64,000 nt of DNA, taken from assembly GCA_021815925.1 (NCBI GenBank), contig JAKAZL010000001.1, positions 88,463 to 152,462 on the forward strand. The letters are read 5' to 3'. Below the pieces are notes generated by a model. That model saw only the letters and a program-made list of their open reading frames with translations. It was not told where the DNA came from and ran no database searches. The first letter of the stretch is position 1, and every line of letters starts with the position of its first letter. Below, piece by piece: positions 48,033 to 58,243 of this stretch. A program made the position numbers and the translations under genes. The DNA comes from Pseudomonadota bacterium (lineage in GTDB: Bacteria; Pseudomonadota; Gammaproteobacteria; Steroidobacterales; Steroidobacteraceae).

Positions 48033-48788
48033 ATGACATCGGCGCGCCCCCTCATTGGCCTCCCCGCGGACCGGCGCTTCGTCGGCGCGCAGCCATTTCA
48101 TATGGCCGCCGAGAAATATGCCCGTGCGCTGCTCGATGCCGCCGACGCGCTGCCGCTGGTGATCCCCTCGCTCGCCGAGGAATTGCGCGTCGACGAGCTG
48201 CTCGAGCGCCTCGACGGGCTGCTGTTCACGGGCAGTCCGTCGAATGTCGAGCCGCACCATTATGCCGGTCCGCCGAGCGTGCCGGGTACCCTGCATGACC
48301 CGGCCCGCGATGCCACCACGCTGCCGCTGATCCGCAAAGCCGTTGCGCGCGGCGTGCCGGTGCTGGGGATCTGCCGCGGCTTCCAGGAGGTGAATGTCGC
48401 CTTCGGCGGCAGCCTGCATCAGCGCGTGCACGAGGTGCCGGGGTATCTCGATCATCGCGACGACGAGAGTCAACCGCTGGACGTCCAGTACGGACCGGCG
48501 CACGAGGTCACGCTCGAGCCCGGCGGGCTGCTGCACACGCTGGCCGATAGCGAGCGCGTACGCGTCAATTCCTTGCACTGGCAGGGCATCGACCGGCTGG
48601 GCGAGGGACTGCTCGTCGAGGCGCGTGCGCCCGATGGCCTGATCGAGGCGTTCCGGATCGGGCAGGCGTCGGGATTCGCGCTGGCCGTGCAGTGGCATCC
48701 GGAATGGAAGGTGATGAGCAATTCGTTCTCGCGCGCCTTGTTCGCCGCCTTCGGGGCGGCGTGCCGGCAGCGCGCGGACAGGCGTTGA
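48033..48788 (+). CDS. puuD: Gamma-glutamyl-gamma-aminobutyrate hydrolase
   Basis: GVPVLGICRGFQEVNVAFGGSLHQ; VQWHPEW. Confidence 0.92.
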   Translation: MTSARPLIGLPADRRFVGAQPFHMAAEKYARALLDAADALPLVIPSLAEELRVDELLERLDGLLFTGSPSNVEPHHYAGPPSVPGTLHDPARDATTLPLIRKAVARGVPVLGICRGFQEVNVAFGGSLHQRVHEVPGYLDHRDDESQPLDVQYGPAHEVTLEPGGLLHTLADSERVRVNSLHWQGIDRLGEGLLVEARAPDGLIEAFRIGQASGFALAVQWHPEWKVMSNSFSRALFAAFGAACRQRADRR

Positions 48789-48799
48789 AAGGCGAAAAC

Positions 48800-50140
48800 A
48801 TGGTCAGCGAAGTCGGTCAATTCTTCCGTGATCACGGGATCTCCGAAGTCGAGGCCATCATCCCGGACATGGCGGGCATCGCCCGCGGCAAGATCATGCC
48901 GGCGGAGAAGTTTGCCGACGACGGCGGGATGCGCCTGCCGGAGAGCGTGTTCCTGCAGACCGTCACGGGCGATTACCCGCCCGATACCGGACAGGCGATG
49001 AGCCCGGCCGAAATCGACATCATTCTCAAGGCAGATCCGAAGACGGTGCGCCGCGTGCCCTGGGCTGCCGAGCCGACCGCCCAGGTGATCCATGACTGCT
49101 TCTACGGCGATGGGCGGCGGGTGACGATGGCGCCGCGGCACGTGCTGCGCAACATCGTCGAGCTCTATGCCCAGCGCGGCTGGGAGCCGGTGGTGGCGCC
49201 CGAACTGGAGTTCTACCTGGTTGAGCAGAACAAGGACGCCGACTATCCGCTGCGCCCGCCGGTGGGGCGCTCGGGACGTGCCGAGCCGGGCCGCCAGTCC
49301 TACAGCATCGCCGCGGTGAACGAGTTTGATCCGCTGTTCGATGACATCTACCAGTTCTGCGAGGATCAGGACATCGAGATCGACACCCTGATCCACGAGG
49401 ACGGTCCGGCGCAGATGGAGATCAACCTGATCCACGGTCATCCGATGGACCTGGCCGATCAGGCGTTTTTGTTCAAGCGCACGGCACGCGAGGCGGCGCT
49501 GCGGCACAAGATGTACGCGACTTTCATGGCCAAGCCGCACGCCAAGGAGCCGGGTAGCGCCATGCACATCCATCAGAGCATCGTCGACGTCAAGACACGC
49601 CGCAACGTATTCAGCAACCCCGACGGCAGTCCCTCGGCGCTGTTCTTTGCGCATATCGGCGGGCTGCAGAAATATCTGCCGGCGGCGATGGCGCTGTTCT
49701 GCGCCAACGTCAATTCATACCGGCGCCTGACGCGCTATCTGTCGGCGCCCATCAACGCCCAGTGGGGTTACGACAATCGCACGGCGGGTCTGCGTGTGCC
49801 GATGTCCGGCCCCGAGGATCGGCGGGTCGAGAACCGCATCTGCGGCGCCGACGCCAATCCATACATCGCGCTCGCCGCCTCGCTCGCCTGCGGGTACCTC
49901 GGCATGGTCGAGGGACTGCAGCCATCCGAACCGGTCTCCGGCAGCGCGCACGAGCTGCCGTTCGGTCTGCCGCGCTCGCTCGATGAGGCGCTGCGCGAGC
50001 TGCGCCGCAGCGCCGCCCTGGTCAAGATCCTGGGCGAGCCGTTCGTCTCCGCGTTCACCATCGTCAAGGAGGCCGAGTACGAGGTCTTCCTGCAGGTGAT
50101 CAGCTCGTGGGAGCGCGAGCATCTGCTGCTGAACGTCTGA
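48800..50140 (+). CDS. puuA: Glutamine synthetase-family gamma-glutamylputrescine synthetase
   Basis: IIPDMAGIARGKIMPAEKF; GSAMHIHQSI; NRICGADANPYIALAASLACG. Confidence 0.9.
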   Translation: MVSEVGQFFRDHGISEVEAIIPDMAGIARGKIMPAEKFADDGGMRLPESVFLQTVTGDYPPDTGQAMSPAEIDIILKADPKTVRRVPWAAEPTAQVIHDCFYGDGRRVTMAPRHVLRNIVELYAQRGWEPVVAPELEFYLVEQNKDADYPLRPPVGRSGRAEPGRQSYSIAAVNEFDPLFDDIYQFCEDQDIEIDTLIHEDGPAQMEINLIHGHPMDLADQAFLFKRTAREAALRHKMYATFMAKPHAKEPGSAMHIHQSIVDVKTRRNVFSNPDGSPSALFFAHIGGLQKYLPAAMALFCANVNSYRRLTRYLSAPINAQWGYDNRTAGLRVPMSGPEDRRVENRICGADANPYIALAASLACGYLGMVEGLQPSEPVSGSAHELPFGLPRSLDEALRELRRSAALVKILGEPFVSAFTIVKEAEYEVFLQVISSWEREHLLLNV

Positions 50141-50219
50141 TGGCGTGCGGCGCGGGCCAGGGGATGATGATACAGTCGGGCGCGGCGGCGGGCCGGCGCT
50201 GTCCTTGAAACACGCGAGC

Positions 50220-50975
50220 ATGACCATGACGGGCTATGTGCTGGGTATCGATGTCGGCGGGTCCTCGATCAAGGCCGGGGCGGTGGACGTCGAGGCCGGG
50301 CGCCTGGTCGGTGAGCTGATTTCGGCGCCCACGCCGCGCCCGGCGACACCGGAGGCAATGATGCCGGTGATCGCAGCGCTCGCTGCGCGCCTGCCCCAGG
50401 CGACCGGGCGGATCGGACTGGCATTCCCGGCGGTGGTCAAACACGGTCGGGCGCGCACCGCCGCGAACGTCGATCACGCCTGGATCGGGGCCGACGGCGG
50501 GGCGCTGGTGCACCGGACGCTGAATCGTCCGGGGCTGTTCCTGAATGACGCCGACGCGGCGGGTCTCGCCGAGGTGCGCTTCGGTGCCGGGCGGGGCGAG
50601 TTGGGCACGGTGATCATGCTCACCTTCGGTACCGGCATCGGCACGGCGCTGTTCACCGGCGGGCACTTGTTTCCCAACACCGAACTCGGTCACATGGAGC
50701 TCAACGGCATGGACGCGGAGAAGTGGGCCTCGGCGCACGTCAAGACCGTGCAGGGCCTCGACTGGGAGGGTTGGATCGAGCGCGTCAACGTGTATCTCGA
50801 GCGCATGCACGCGATGTTCTGGCCGGACTTGTTCGTTCTCGGCGGTGCGATCAGCGAGCGCTTCGCGGATTTCGCCCCGTTGCTGCGCTCCGAGGCGCGC
50901 ATCCGCGCGGCCCAATTCGCCGGCCAGGCCGGGGTGATCGGCGCGGCGATTGCCGCTGCCGAAGCCGGCAACTGA
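50220..50975 (+). CDS. ppgK: ROK-family polyphosphate glucokinase-like protein
   Basis: GYVLGIDVGGSSIKAGAVDVEAGRL; TFGTGIGTALFTGGHLFPNTELGHMEL. Confidence 0.85.
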   Translation: MTMTGYVLGIDVGGSSIKAGAVDVEAGRLVGELISAPTPRPATPEAMMPVIAALAARLPQATGRIGLAFPAVVKHGRARTAANVDHAWIGADGGALVHRTLNRPGLFLNDADAAGLAEVRFGAGRGELGTVIMLTFGTGIGTALFTGGHLFPNTELGHMELNGMDAEKWASAHVKTVQGLDWEGWIERVNVYLERMHAMFWPDLFVLGGAISERFADFAPLLRSEARIRAAQFAGQAGVIGAAIAAAEAGN

Positions 50976-51003
50976 TGCGCTGGGTGCGGTCCGTCTCCGC
51001 CCG

Positions 51004-52182
51004 ATGAGCTGGCTCGGACGCAGCAAGCTGCCCGACGTCGGCACGACGATCTTCACCGTCATGTCGCGCCGCGCGCAGCAGCTGGGCGCGATCAACCTCG
51101 GCCAGGGATTCCCGGACTACGAAATCGATCCGCTGCTCGTGGAGCTGGTTGCCCGTGCGATGCGCGACGGACACAATCAGTACGCCCCCATGGAAGGGCT
51201 GCCGACCTTGCGTGAGAGGATAGCGGCGAAGCTCGCGGCGAGTTATGGACTGCAATTCGATCCGCAGAGCGAGATCACGGTGACGCTCGGCGCCACCGAG
51301 GCAATCTACTCGGGGATCCAGGCGGTGGCCGGTCCCGGCGACGAGGTGATCGCGTTCGATCCGGCCTACGATGCGTACGAGCCGGCGGTGCGCCTCGCCG
51401 GCGCACGCTGCATTCGTCTGCCGCTGCTCGCGCCGCAATTCCGCTACGACTGGGACCAGGTCCGCGCCGCGCTCAGCGAGCGCACCCGTCTGATTCTCAT
51501 CAACTCTCCGCACAACCCCGCCTGCACCGTCGCCACGACACAGGATCTGCAGACGCTGGCCGAGCTGATCCGCGGACGCGACATCACGGTGCTGTCCGAC
51601 GAGGTCTACGAGCACATGGTGTTCGACGGCCGGCGCCATGCATCGGTGCTCGCGCACCCGGAGCTGCGCCTGCGCAGCCTGGCGGTGTTCTCATTCGGCA
51701 AGACGCTGCATGCCACGGGGCTGCGGATCGGCTACGGCGTTGCTCCGGCAGCGCTTACGACCGAGCTTCGCAAGGTGCATCAGTTCAATACGTTCAGCAT
51801 CGCCCACCCGCTGCAGCAGGCCATTGCGGACTATCTGCGCGAGCGGCCTGGGACCGGCGGCGATCTGCCGGCATTCTTCCAGGCGAAGCGCGAGCGGTTG
51901 CGTGCGGCCCTCGATGGCGGAGGGCTGCACCTGCCTCCGGCACAGGGCACGTTCTTCCAGCTGCTCGATTTTGCGGCTATCGCCCCGCCGGGCGATGTCG
52001 AATTCGCCGAGCGTCTGCTGACCGAGGCGGGCGTGGCGTCCATTCCGCTGTCGCCGTTCTACGCCGAGCCACCGCCGCTGTCATGCGTGCGCCTGTGTAT
52101 CGCCAAGCGGGACGCGACGCTCGATGCGGCCGCCGAGCGCCTGGCGGCGTTCGCGCACCGGCTGGCGCGCGCCGGGGCGTGA
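51004..52182 (+). CDS. PLP-dependent aminotransferase (methionine aminotransferase YbdL-like)
   Basis: INLGQGFPDYEIDPLLVELVARAM; INSPHNPACTVATTQDLQTLAELI; SFGKTLHATGLRIGY. Confidence 0.88.
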   Translation: MSWLGRSKLPDVGTTIFTVMSRRAQQLGAINLGQGFPDYEIDPLLVELVARAMRDGHNQYAPMEGLPTLRERIAAKLAASYGLQFDPQSEITVTLGATEAIYSGIQAVAGPGDEVIAFDPAYDAYEPAVRLAGARCIRLPLLAPQFRYDWDQVRAALSERTRLILINSPHNPACTVATTQDLQTLAELIRGRDITVLSDEVYEHMVFDGRRHASVLAHPELRLRSLAVFSFGKTLHATGLRIGYGVAPAALTTELRKVHQFNTFSIAHPLQQAIADYLRERPGTGGDLPAFFQAKRERLRAALDGGGLHLPPAQGTFFQLLDFAAIAPPGDVEFAERLLTEAGVASIPLSPFYAEPPPLSCVRLCIAKRDATLDAAAERLAAFAHRLARAGA

Positions 52183-52191
52183 GAACATCGC

Positions 52192-52392
52192 TCAGCGGCG
52201 CAGGATCCAGGCCACGATCGAGATCACCAGGCTCACCAGCAGCATGGTGGTGATCGGGAAGAAGAACTGGAAGCCCGGCCGGTCGATGACGATGTCGCCC
52301 GGCAGTTTGAACAGCGGCAGCCGCCGGACCCAGGACCAGGCGAGGCCGAGCACGATCAGCAGCAGGCCGAGCACGATGAGGATGCGGTTCAT
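52192..52392 (-). CDS. DUF2905 domain-containing small membrane protein
   Basis: LLIVLGLAWSWVRRLPLFKLPGDIVIDRPGFQFFFPITTMLLVSLVISIVAWILRR. Confidence 0.88.
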   Translation of the reverse strand: MNRILIVLGLLLIVLGLAWSWVRRLPLFKLPGDIVIDRPGFQFFFPITTMLLVSLVISIVAWILRR

Positions 52393-52466
52393 GGGGTAGC
52401 AGTCTAGCGGTTGGGCCGGCCCGATCAATGCCCCCGGCGGGCGCCTGCAAGAGCCGCGCGCACGGA

Positions 52467-53051
52467 TCAATCGAATTCGGTCGGCAGCTCGCGGTGCAGG
52501 TGGTGCTGGTACAGCCGCTCGATCTGCGGGGCGAGGATGCGCCCGGTGGACAGCTCCGGCAGAGCCCGTACGGGAAAGAACGCCACCGCATCGGTCTCGG
52601 TGCTGAGGGCAGCGACTCCGCCGGTCAGTTCGCAGACGAACATCAGTTTGTAGATATGATGGATGCTCGGGGGATGCGGATGTTTACGCCGGTCGAGGAG
52701 GGCGGCGAGCTTGACCGCCCGGGCGTGATACCCGGACTCCTCGTGGATTTCCCGCTCGACCGCCGCGGCGGGCGAATCATTGACGTCGACCCACCCACCC
52801 GGCAGCGTCCAGCGCCCGTCGGCCCGCTCGCGCACGAGCAGCACCTGCTCGGCCACGAATACCCCTCCGCGCACGTCGACCTTCGGCGTCGCGTAGCCCT
52901 CCTCGCCGTTCCAGAACGCCTCGGCCCGCTCGGCGGGGATCGCGAGCTCCCCGGCGAGCAGGTCCGCCGCGAGGCGCTGCAGTTCCGTGTAGCGCTCGCG
53001 ATCGAACGGATCGCGGGTGAACGTCAGTCCGTTCTGTGCCAGGGCCCGCAC
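52467..53051 (-). CDS. NUDIX hydrolase with N-terminal extension
   Basis: GGWVDVNDSPAAAVEREIHEESGY NUDIX box; frame continues upstream as IDRTGAILDWARR, so the true start may be non-canonical. Confidence 0.9.
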   Translation of the reverse strand: MRALAQNGLTFTRDPFDRERYTELQRLAADLLAGELAIPAERAEAFWNGEEGYATPKVDVRGGVFVAEQVLLVRERADGRWTLPGGWVDVNDSPAAAVEREIHEESGYHARAVKLAALLDRRKHPHPPSIHHIYKLMFVCELTGGVAALSTETDAVAFFPVRALPELSTGRILAPQIERLYQHHLHRELPTEFD

Positions 53052-53112
53052 CCGGCGTGCCCAATCGAGTATGGCCCCGGTCCTGTCGATGGATGCGCTC
53101 CCCGCCTGCGAC

Positions 53113-54417
53113 TCACAGATTACGGATCAGGGCATCGCCGAACGCCGAGGTCGACACCTCCGTCGCTCCTTCCATCAGTCGTGCGAAGTCATAGGTCACG
53201 ACTTTCTGGCCGATCGTCCGATCCATTGCCGCGATGATGACGTCGGCCGCCTCGGTCCAGCCCATGTAGCGGAACATCATCTCGCCCGAGAGCAGCACGG
53301 AGCCGGGGTTGACCTTGTCCAGGTTCGCGTATTTCGGTGCGGTGCCGTGCGTGGCCTCGAACACAGCGTGTCCGGTCAGGTAATTGATATTGCCGCCGGG
53401 CGCGATGCCGATGCCGCCCACCTGGGCTGCGAGCGCATCGGAGAGGTAATCGCCATTCAAGTTCAGTGTGGCGATGACGTCGAATTCGGCCGGTCGGGTC
53501 AGCACCTGCTGCAGGGTGATGTCGGCGATCGCGTCCTTGATGATGATCCGTCCGGCTCGCGTCGCGGCATCCATCTCGGCGTTCGCCGCCTTCTCGCCCT
53601 GTGCGGCCTTGGTCCGCTCCCACTGTTCCCAGGTATAGGTCTGGGCGGCGAACTCGCGCTCGGCGAGCTGATATCCCCAGTTGCGGAACGCGCCCTCGGT
53701 GAACTTCTGGATGTTGCCCTTGTGCACGAGCGTCAAGTTGCGGCGCTTGTTCGCGATGGCGTACTCGATTGCCGAGCGGATCAGCCGCTCCGAGCCCTCG
53801 CGCGAAACCGGCTTCAGGCCGATGCCGGAACTCTCGGGGAAGCGGATCTTGGCGAATGCCTTGGGGAAGCGCTCCTTCAGCAGCGCCAGGAACTCGCGGT
53901 TCTCAGCCGTGCCCGATTCGAATTCGATGCCGGCGTAGATGTCCTCGGTGTTCTCGCGGAAGATCACCATGTCCACCTTCTCCGGGTGCTTGACCGGGGA
54001 GGGCACGCCCTTGAACCAGCGCACCGGGCGCAGGCACACATAGAGATCCAGCAACTGGCGCAGCGCCACGTTCAGCGAGCGGATGCCACCGCCGATCGGT
54101 GTGGTGAGGGGCCCTTTGATGGAGACCAGGTAGTCGCGGCAGGCCGCCACCGTCTCGTCCGGCAGCCAGTTGCTGTACTGCTTGAAGGCCTTTTCCCCCG
54201 CATAGACCTCCATCCAGTGGATCTTGCGCCGTCCGCCGTATGCCTTCGCGACGGCCGCGTCCATCACCCGCACGCTGGCCCGCCAGATGTCCGGGCCCGT
54301 TCCGTCGCCCTCGATGAATGGAATGATCGGATTGTCCGGAACCGACAGCTTGCCGTCGCGGATGGTGATTTTGGCGCCCGCGGCGGGGGGAACGAGCGGG
54401 GCAGGGGCGCTGGACAT
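53113..54417 (-). CDS. icd: NADP-dependent isocitrate dehydrogenase
   Basis: [59 protein letters not shown]. Confidence 0.96.
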   Translation of the reverse strand: MSSAPAPLVPPAAGAKITIRDGKLSVPDNPIIPFIEGDGTGPDIWRASVRVMDAAVAKAYGGRRKIHWMEVYAGEKAFKQYSNWLPDETVAACRDYLVSIKGPLTTPIGGGIRSLNVALRQLLDLYVCLRPVRWFKGVPSPVKHPEKVDMVIFRENTEDIYAGIEFESGTAENREFLALLKERFPKAFAKIRFPESSGIGLKPVSREGSERLIRSAIEYAIANKRRNLTLVHKGNIQKFTEGAFRNWGYQLAEREFAAQTYTWEQWERTKAAQGEKAANAEMDAATRAGRIIIKDAIADITLQQVLTRPAEFDVIATLNLNGDYLSDALAAQVGGIGIAPGGNINYLTGHAVFEATHGTAPKYANLDKVNPGSVLLSGEMMFRYMGWTEAADVIIAAMDRTIGQKVVTYDFARLMEGATEVSTSAFGDALIRNL

Positions 54418-54501
54418 AGTGCGGACTCCTCAAATCGAGCGGATAGCGATCCGGCCGCCTCGGGCGCCGGACGGGCCGGCAATCGTAGCACGGGCCCCGA
54501 G

Positions 54502-54529
54502 GCGACGGCGTCCCCCAGGACGCCGTCGC
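54502..54529. repeat. Perfect 12-bp inverted repeat GCGACGGCGTCC-CCCA-GGACGCCGTCGC in icd/permease divergent region
   Basis: Read directly; no adjacent T-tract. Confidence 0.85.
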
Positions 54530-54598
54530 AGGCAGAGTGGGGCCATCTATGCGACACTTGCCGGCCATCCAGTTATGGGTCGGGGGGTTGCAGGGATC

Positions 54599-56083
54599 AT
54601 GAACGATGCCACCGAGAGCCGCGCGCAGGGCGCAGCGGGCCAGTCGTTGCTGCGCAAGCTGTTCGCGGTGCACCCGGTGGTCGCTCCCGACCGCTCCGGT
54701 GCCGAGCGACTGAAGCAGACGCTGTCGGTCTGGGCGCTGATGGCCATCGGTATCGGCGCGACCATCGGCACCGGTATCTTCGTGCTCACCGGCACCGTGG
54801 CGGCCAATCAGTCCGGTCCCGCGATCACGATCTCGCTGGGGATCGCGGCTTTCGGCAGCGGGCTCGCCGCGCTGTGTTATGCGGAATTTGCCGCGTTCCT
54901 GCCAGTGCCCGGCAGCGCCTACAGCTACACGTATGCGACGCTCGGCGAAGTGGTGGCATGGTTCATCGGCTGGAACCTGCTGCTCGAGTACGGCATCTCG
55001 GCGTCTGCCGTCGCGGTGAGCTGGTCGGCGTACGTGGCGAACCTGCTGGCCAGCTTCGGTCTGCACCTGCCGGCGGCCTGGATCAATGCGCCACTGCAGC
55101 AGAATGCGGCCGGGCACCTCGTGGTCACCGGCGCGATCATGAATCTGCCGGCGGTGCTGATCGTGCTCGCACTCAGCGCGCTGTGTTATGTGGGCATCCA
55201 GGAAACCGCCCGGGTCACGAATTTCATGGTGGCGCTGAAGGTCGCTGTAATCGTGGTGTTCGTGGTTGCCGGACTGAAGTTCATCTCGCCGGCGAACTGG
55301 CACCCCTACATACCGCCCAACACGGGAACCTTCGGTAACTTCGGCTGGACCGGCGTGCTGCAGGGTGCCGGGATCATTTTCTTCTCCTACGTCGGATTCG
55401 ATACCGCCTCGACCACGGCGCTCGAGGCGCGCAATCCGCAGCGCGACCTGCCGCTCGGCATCATCGGCACGCTGGTCATCTCCACGGTGCTGTACATGGC
55501 GATGGCGGCGGTGATCACCGGCATGGTGCCGTACTTCAAGCTCAACGTCGCGGCGCCGGTGGCCGTCGCGCTCGATGCGCACCCGGCACTGTCCTGGCTG
55601 CGCTCGCTCGTGATCCTTGGAACCATCATCGGTATGACATCCGTCATCCTGACCTCGATTCTCGGCCAGCCGCGCATCCTGCTGTCCATGGCCGACGATG
55701 GACTGCTGCCGCCGGTGATGAGCCGCTGCCATCCGCGCTTCAAGACGCCGCACATAGCCACCGCGATCACCGGCATCGTCGCCGCCCTGATCGCAGGGGT
55801 GTTCCCGCTCGATGTGCTGGCGGACCTGATCTCGATCGGCATCCTGCTCGCCTTCGCGGTCGTGTGTATCGGCGTGCTGGTCATGCGCTACACGCGTCCC
55901 GACGTGCCGCGTCCGTTCCGCGTTCCCTGGGCGTGGCTGCTGTGTCCGCTGGGCGCTGCCGTGTGTCTCGGGATGACGTACTTCCTCTCGGATGCGACCT
56001 GGATCCGGCTCGTGGTCTGGACCGTGATCGGCGGTGCGATCTACATGGCATACGGATTCAAGCACAGCAAGCAGCGCGCATGA
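54599..56083 (+). CDS. APC-family amino acid permease
   Basis: WALMAIGIGATIGTGIFVLTGTVAANQSGPAITISL; FAAFLPVPGSAYSYTYATLGEVVAWFIGW. Confidence 0.92.
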   Translation: MNDATESRAQGAAGQSLLRKLFAVHPVVAPDRSGAERLKQTLSVWALMAIGIGATIGTGIFVLTGTVAANQSGPAITISLGIAAFGSGLAALCYAEFAAFLPVPGSAYSYTYATLGEVVAWFIGWNLLLEYGISASAVAVSWSAYVANLLASFGLHLPAAWINAPLQQNAAGHLVVTGAIMNLPAVLIVLALSALCYVGIQETARVTNFMVALKVAVIVVFVVAGLKFISPANWHPYIPPNTGTFGNFGWTGVLQGAGIIFFSYVGFDTASTTALEARNPQRDLPLGIIGTLVISTVLYMAMAAVITGMVPYFKLNVAAPVAVALDAHPALSWLRSLVILGTIIGMTSVILTSILGQPRILLSMADDGLLPPVMSRCHPRFKTPHIATAITGIVAALIAGVFPLDVLADLISIGILLAFAVVCIGVLVMRYTRPDVPRPFRVPWAWLLCPLGAAVCLGMTYFLSDATWIRLVVWTVIGGAIYMAYGFKHSKQRA

Positions 56084-57225
56084 GCCTGTCCGACGCCGGT
56101 GCGCTTGCCGGCACGCCGGTCCGCGACGGCTGGTGGATGCCGGCGGAATTCGAGGCCCACGAGGGCTGCTGGATGCTCTGGCCGGAGCGCGCGGACAACT
56201 GGCGCGACCAGGCCCGGCCCGCCCAGGCGGCCTTTGCTGCTGTTGCAGCGGCCATCGCCCGCTTCGAGCCAGTGCATGTCGGCGTGTCGGCGGCGCACAC
56301 AGCGGTGGCGCGTGAGCTGCTGCCGCGCGGCGTCGAGGTCGTCACGCTTGCGCACGACGACTGTTGGATGCGCGACGTCGGTCCGACCTACCTGGTCGGC
56401 AAGCCGGGCGAGCTGCGCGGCATCCACTGGCGATTCAACGCCTGGGGCGGACTCGAGCACGGTCTCTATCATCCCTGGGACCAGGACGAGCGCGTGGCGC
56501 CTGAGGTGCTCGCCCGTGAGCGCCGGGCGCGCTACCGGGCCCCGATCGTGATCGAGGGCGGTGCGATTCACGTCGATGGCGAGGGTACCGCGTTGCTCGC
56601 CGAGGAGTGCGTGCTCAACCCCAACCGCAACCCGGGGATGACGCGCGCGACCATGGAGGCGACGTTGCGGGAGTATCTCGGCGTGACGCACTTCATCTGG
56701 CTGCGGCTCGGCGTCTACAACGACGAGACCGATGGGCACATCGACAACATGGCCTGCTTCGTCGCGCCGGGTACGGTATGCCTGACGTGGACCGACGATC
56801 GCGCCGATCCGCAGTACGAGCGCTCGCGCGAGGCGTGGGAACGCCTGACAGCGGCGCGCGACGCGCGCGGCCGACGCCTCGAGGTTGTGCGGCTGCCGAT
56901 GCCCGGCCCGCTGTACATGAGCGAGTCGGAAGCGGCCGGACTTGCGCCGAGTGCAGCCTGCAAGCCGCGCCGTGGTGGCGAGCGCCTTGCGGCCAGCTAT
57001 GTCAATTTCTACTTCGCCAACGGCGGGGTGGTCATGCCGTTGCTCGATGAGCGCACCGATGCGCAGGCCCGGGAGATACTCCGGAGCCTGTGCCCCGGCC
57101 GGGAGGTGCTTGGCGTACCGGCGCGCGAGATCCTGCTCGGCGGCGGCGGTATCCACTGCATCACCCAGCAGGTGCCGGACCCGCGAGCGGCCCGACTGAG
57201 ACCCGCGCCGCCGAACGCCGCCTGA
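56080..57225 (+). CDS. aguA: Agmatine deiminase
   Basis: MPAEFEAHEGCWMLWPERADNWR; DDCWMRDVGPTYL; GGGGIHCITQQVP. Confidence 0.93.
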   Translation: MSLSDAGALAGTPVRDGWWMPAEFEAHEGCWMLWPERADNWRDQARPAQAAFAAVAAAIARFEPVHVGVSAAHTAVARELLPRGVEVVTLAHDDCWMRDVGPTYLVGKPGELRGIHWRFNAWGGLEHGLYHPWDQDERVAPEVLARERRARYRAPIVIEGGAIHVDGEGTALLAEECVLNPNRNPGMTRATMEATLREYLGVTHFIWLRLGVYNDETDGHIDNMACFVAPGTVCLTWTDDRADPQYERSREAWERLTAARDARGRRLEVVRLPMPGPLYMSESEAAGLAPSAACKPRRGGERLAASYVNFYFANGGVVMPLLDERTDAQAREILRSLCPGREVLGVPAREILLGGGGIHCITQQVPDPRAARLRPAPPNAA

Positions 57226-57256
57226 GGCGCGCACGGACGGTGCGGTTCAGCTCAAC

Positions 57257-58243
57257 TCAACCTAGGCTTGCCGGGTCGGCGTGCGCGATCAGCGCGGCGA
57301 GGCGTCCCAGGTCGATGTTGCCTCCGGAGAGAATGACTCCGACGCGCTTGCCGCGCAGCGCGAGCCGACCGCCGAAGGCGGCGGCGGCGGCCAGAGCGCC
57401 GGTCGGCTCGACGACGATTTTCATGCGCTCGGCGAACCAGGCCATCGTCGCGGCCAGCTCGGCGTCGTTCGCGGTCACGATGTCGCGAACGAGCGCGGCG
57501 ATGACCGGGAACGTGTGCTTGCCCAGATGCTGGGTCTGGGCGCCGTCGGCGATGGTCTCGGGCGTGGCGATGTGCACGATGTGGCCGGCACGCAGACTCT
57601 GGCGCCCATCATCACCCGCCTCCGGCTCGACACCGAACACTGCGCATTCCGGGCACAGGTGCCGGGCTGCGACGGCGCTGCCCGAGAGCAGCCCGCCGCC
57701 ACCGAGCGGCACCAGCAGCGCATCGAGCGGTCCGGTCTGCTCGAGCAGTTCCTTCGCCGCCGTGCCCTGGCCGGCCATGATGTCCAGATGATCGTAGGGC
57801 GGAATCAGCGACAGACCGCGCTCGGCAGCGAGCTGGCGGCCAAGCGCCTCCCGATCCTCCCGATAGCGGTCGTAGAACACCACCTCGCCGCCGTAGCCTC
57901 GTGTTGCAGCAACTTTGCTGCGCGGGGCATCGCTCGGCATGATGATGACCGCCCGGCTGTCGAGCAATCGGCAGGCAAGCGCGATCGCCTGCGCGTGATT
58001 GCCGGAGGAGAACGCGACGACTCCGCGGGCACGGCGCGCCGGGTCGAGCTTGGCGATGGCGTTGTACGCGCCGCGGAACTTGAATGCGCCCATGCGCTGG
58101 AGGTTTTCGCATTTGAAGAACAGCTGCGCACCGGTCATCGCGTCCGCCGTGGCCGAAGTGAGCACCGGCGTTCGATGCGCGACGCCCGTCAGGCGCCGGT
58201 GCGCCGTGTTGATCTCGGCATAGGTGAGGGCAAGCTCATTCAT
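57257..58243 (-). CDS. PLP-dependent threonine/serine dehydratase
   Basis: FKCENLQRMGAFKFRGAYNAIAKL; SSGNHAQAIALACRLL; LVPLGGGGLLSGSAVA. Confidence 0.9.
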   Translation of the reverse strand: MNELALTYAEINTAHRRLTGVAHRTPVLTSATADAMTGAQLFFKCENLQRMGAFKFRGAYNAIAKLDPARRARGVVAFSSGNHAQAIALACRLLDSRAVIIMPSDAPRSKVAATRGYGGEVVFYDRYREDREALGRQLAAERGLSLIPPYDHLDIMAGQGTAAKELLEQTGPLDALLVPLGGGGLLSGSAVAARHLCPECAVFGVEPEAGDDGRQSLRAGHIVHIATPETIADGAQTQHLGKHTFPVIAALVRDIVTANDAELAATMAWFAERMKIVVEPTGALAAAAAFGGRLALRGKRVGVILSGGNIDLGRLAALIAHADPASLG

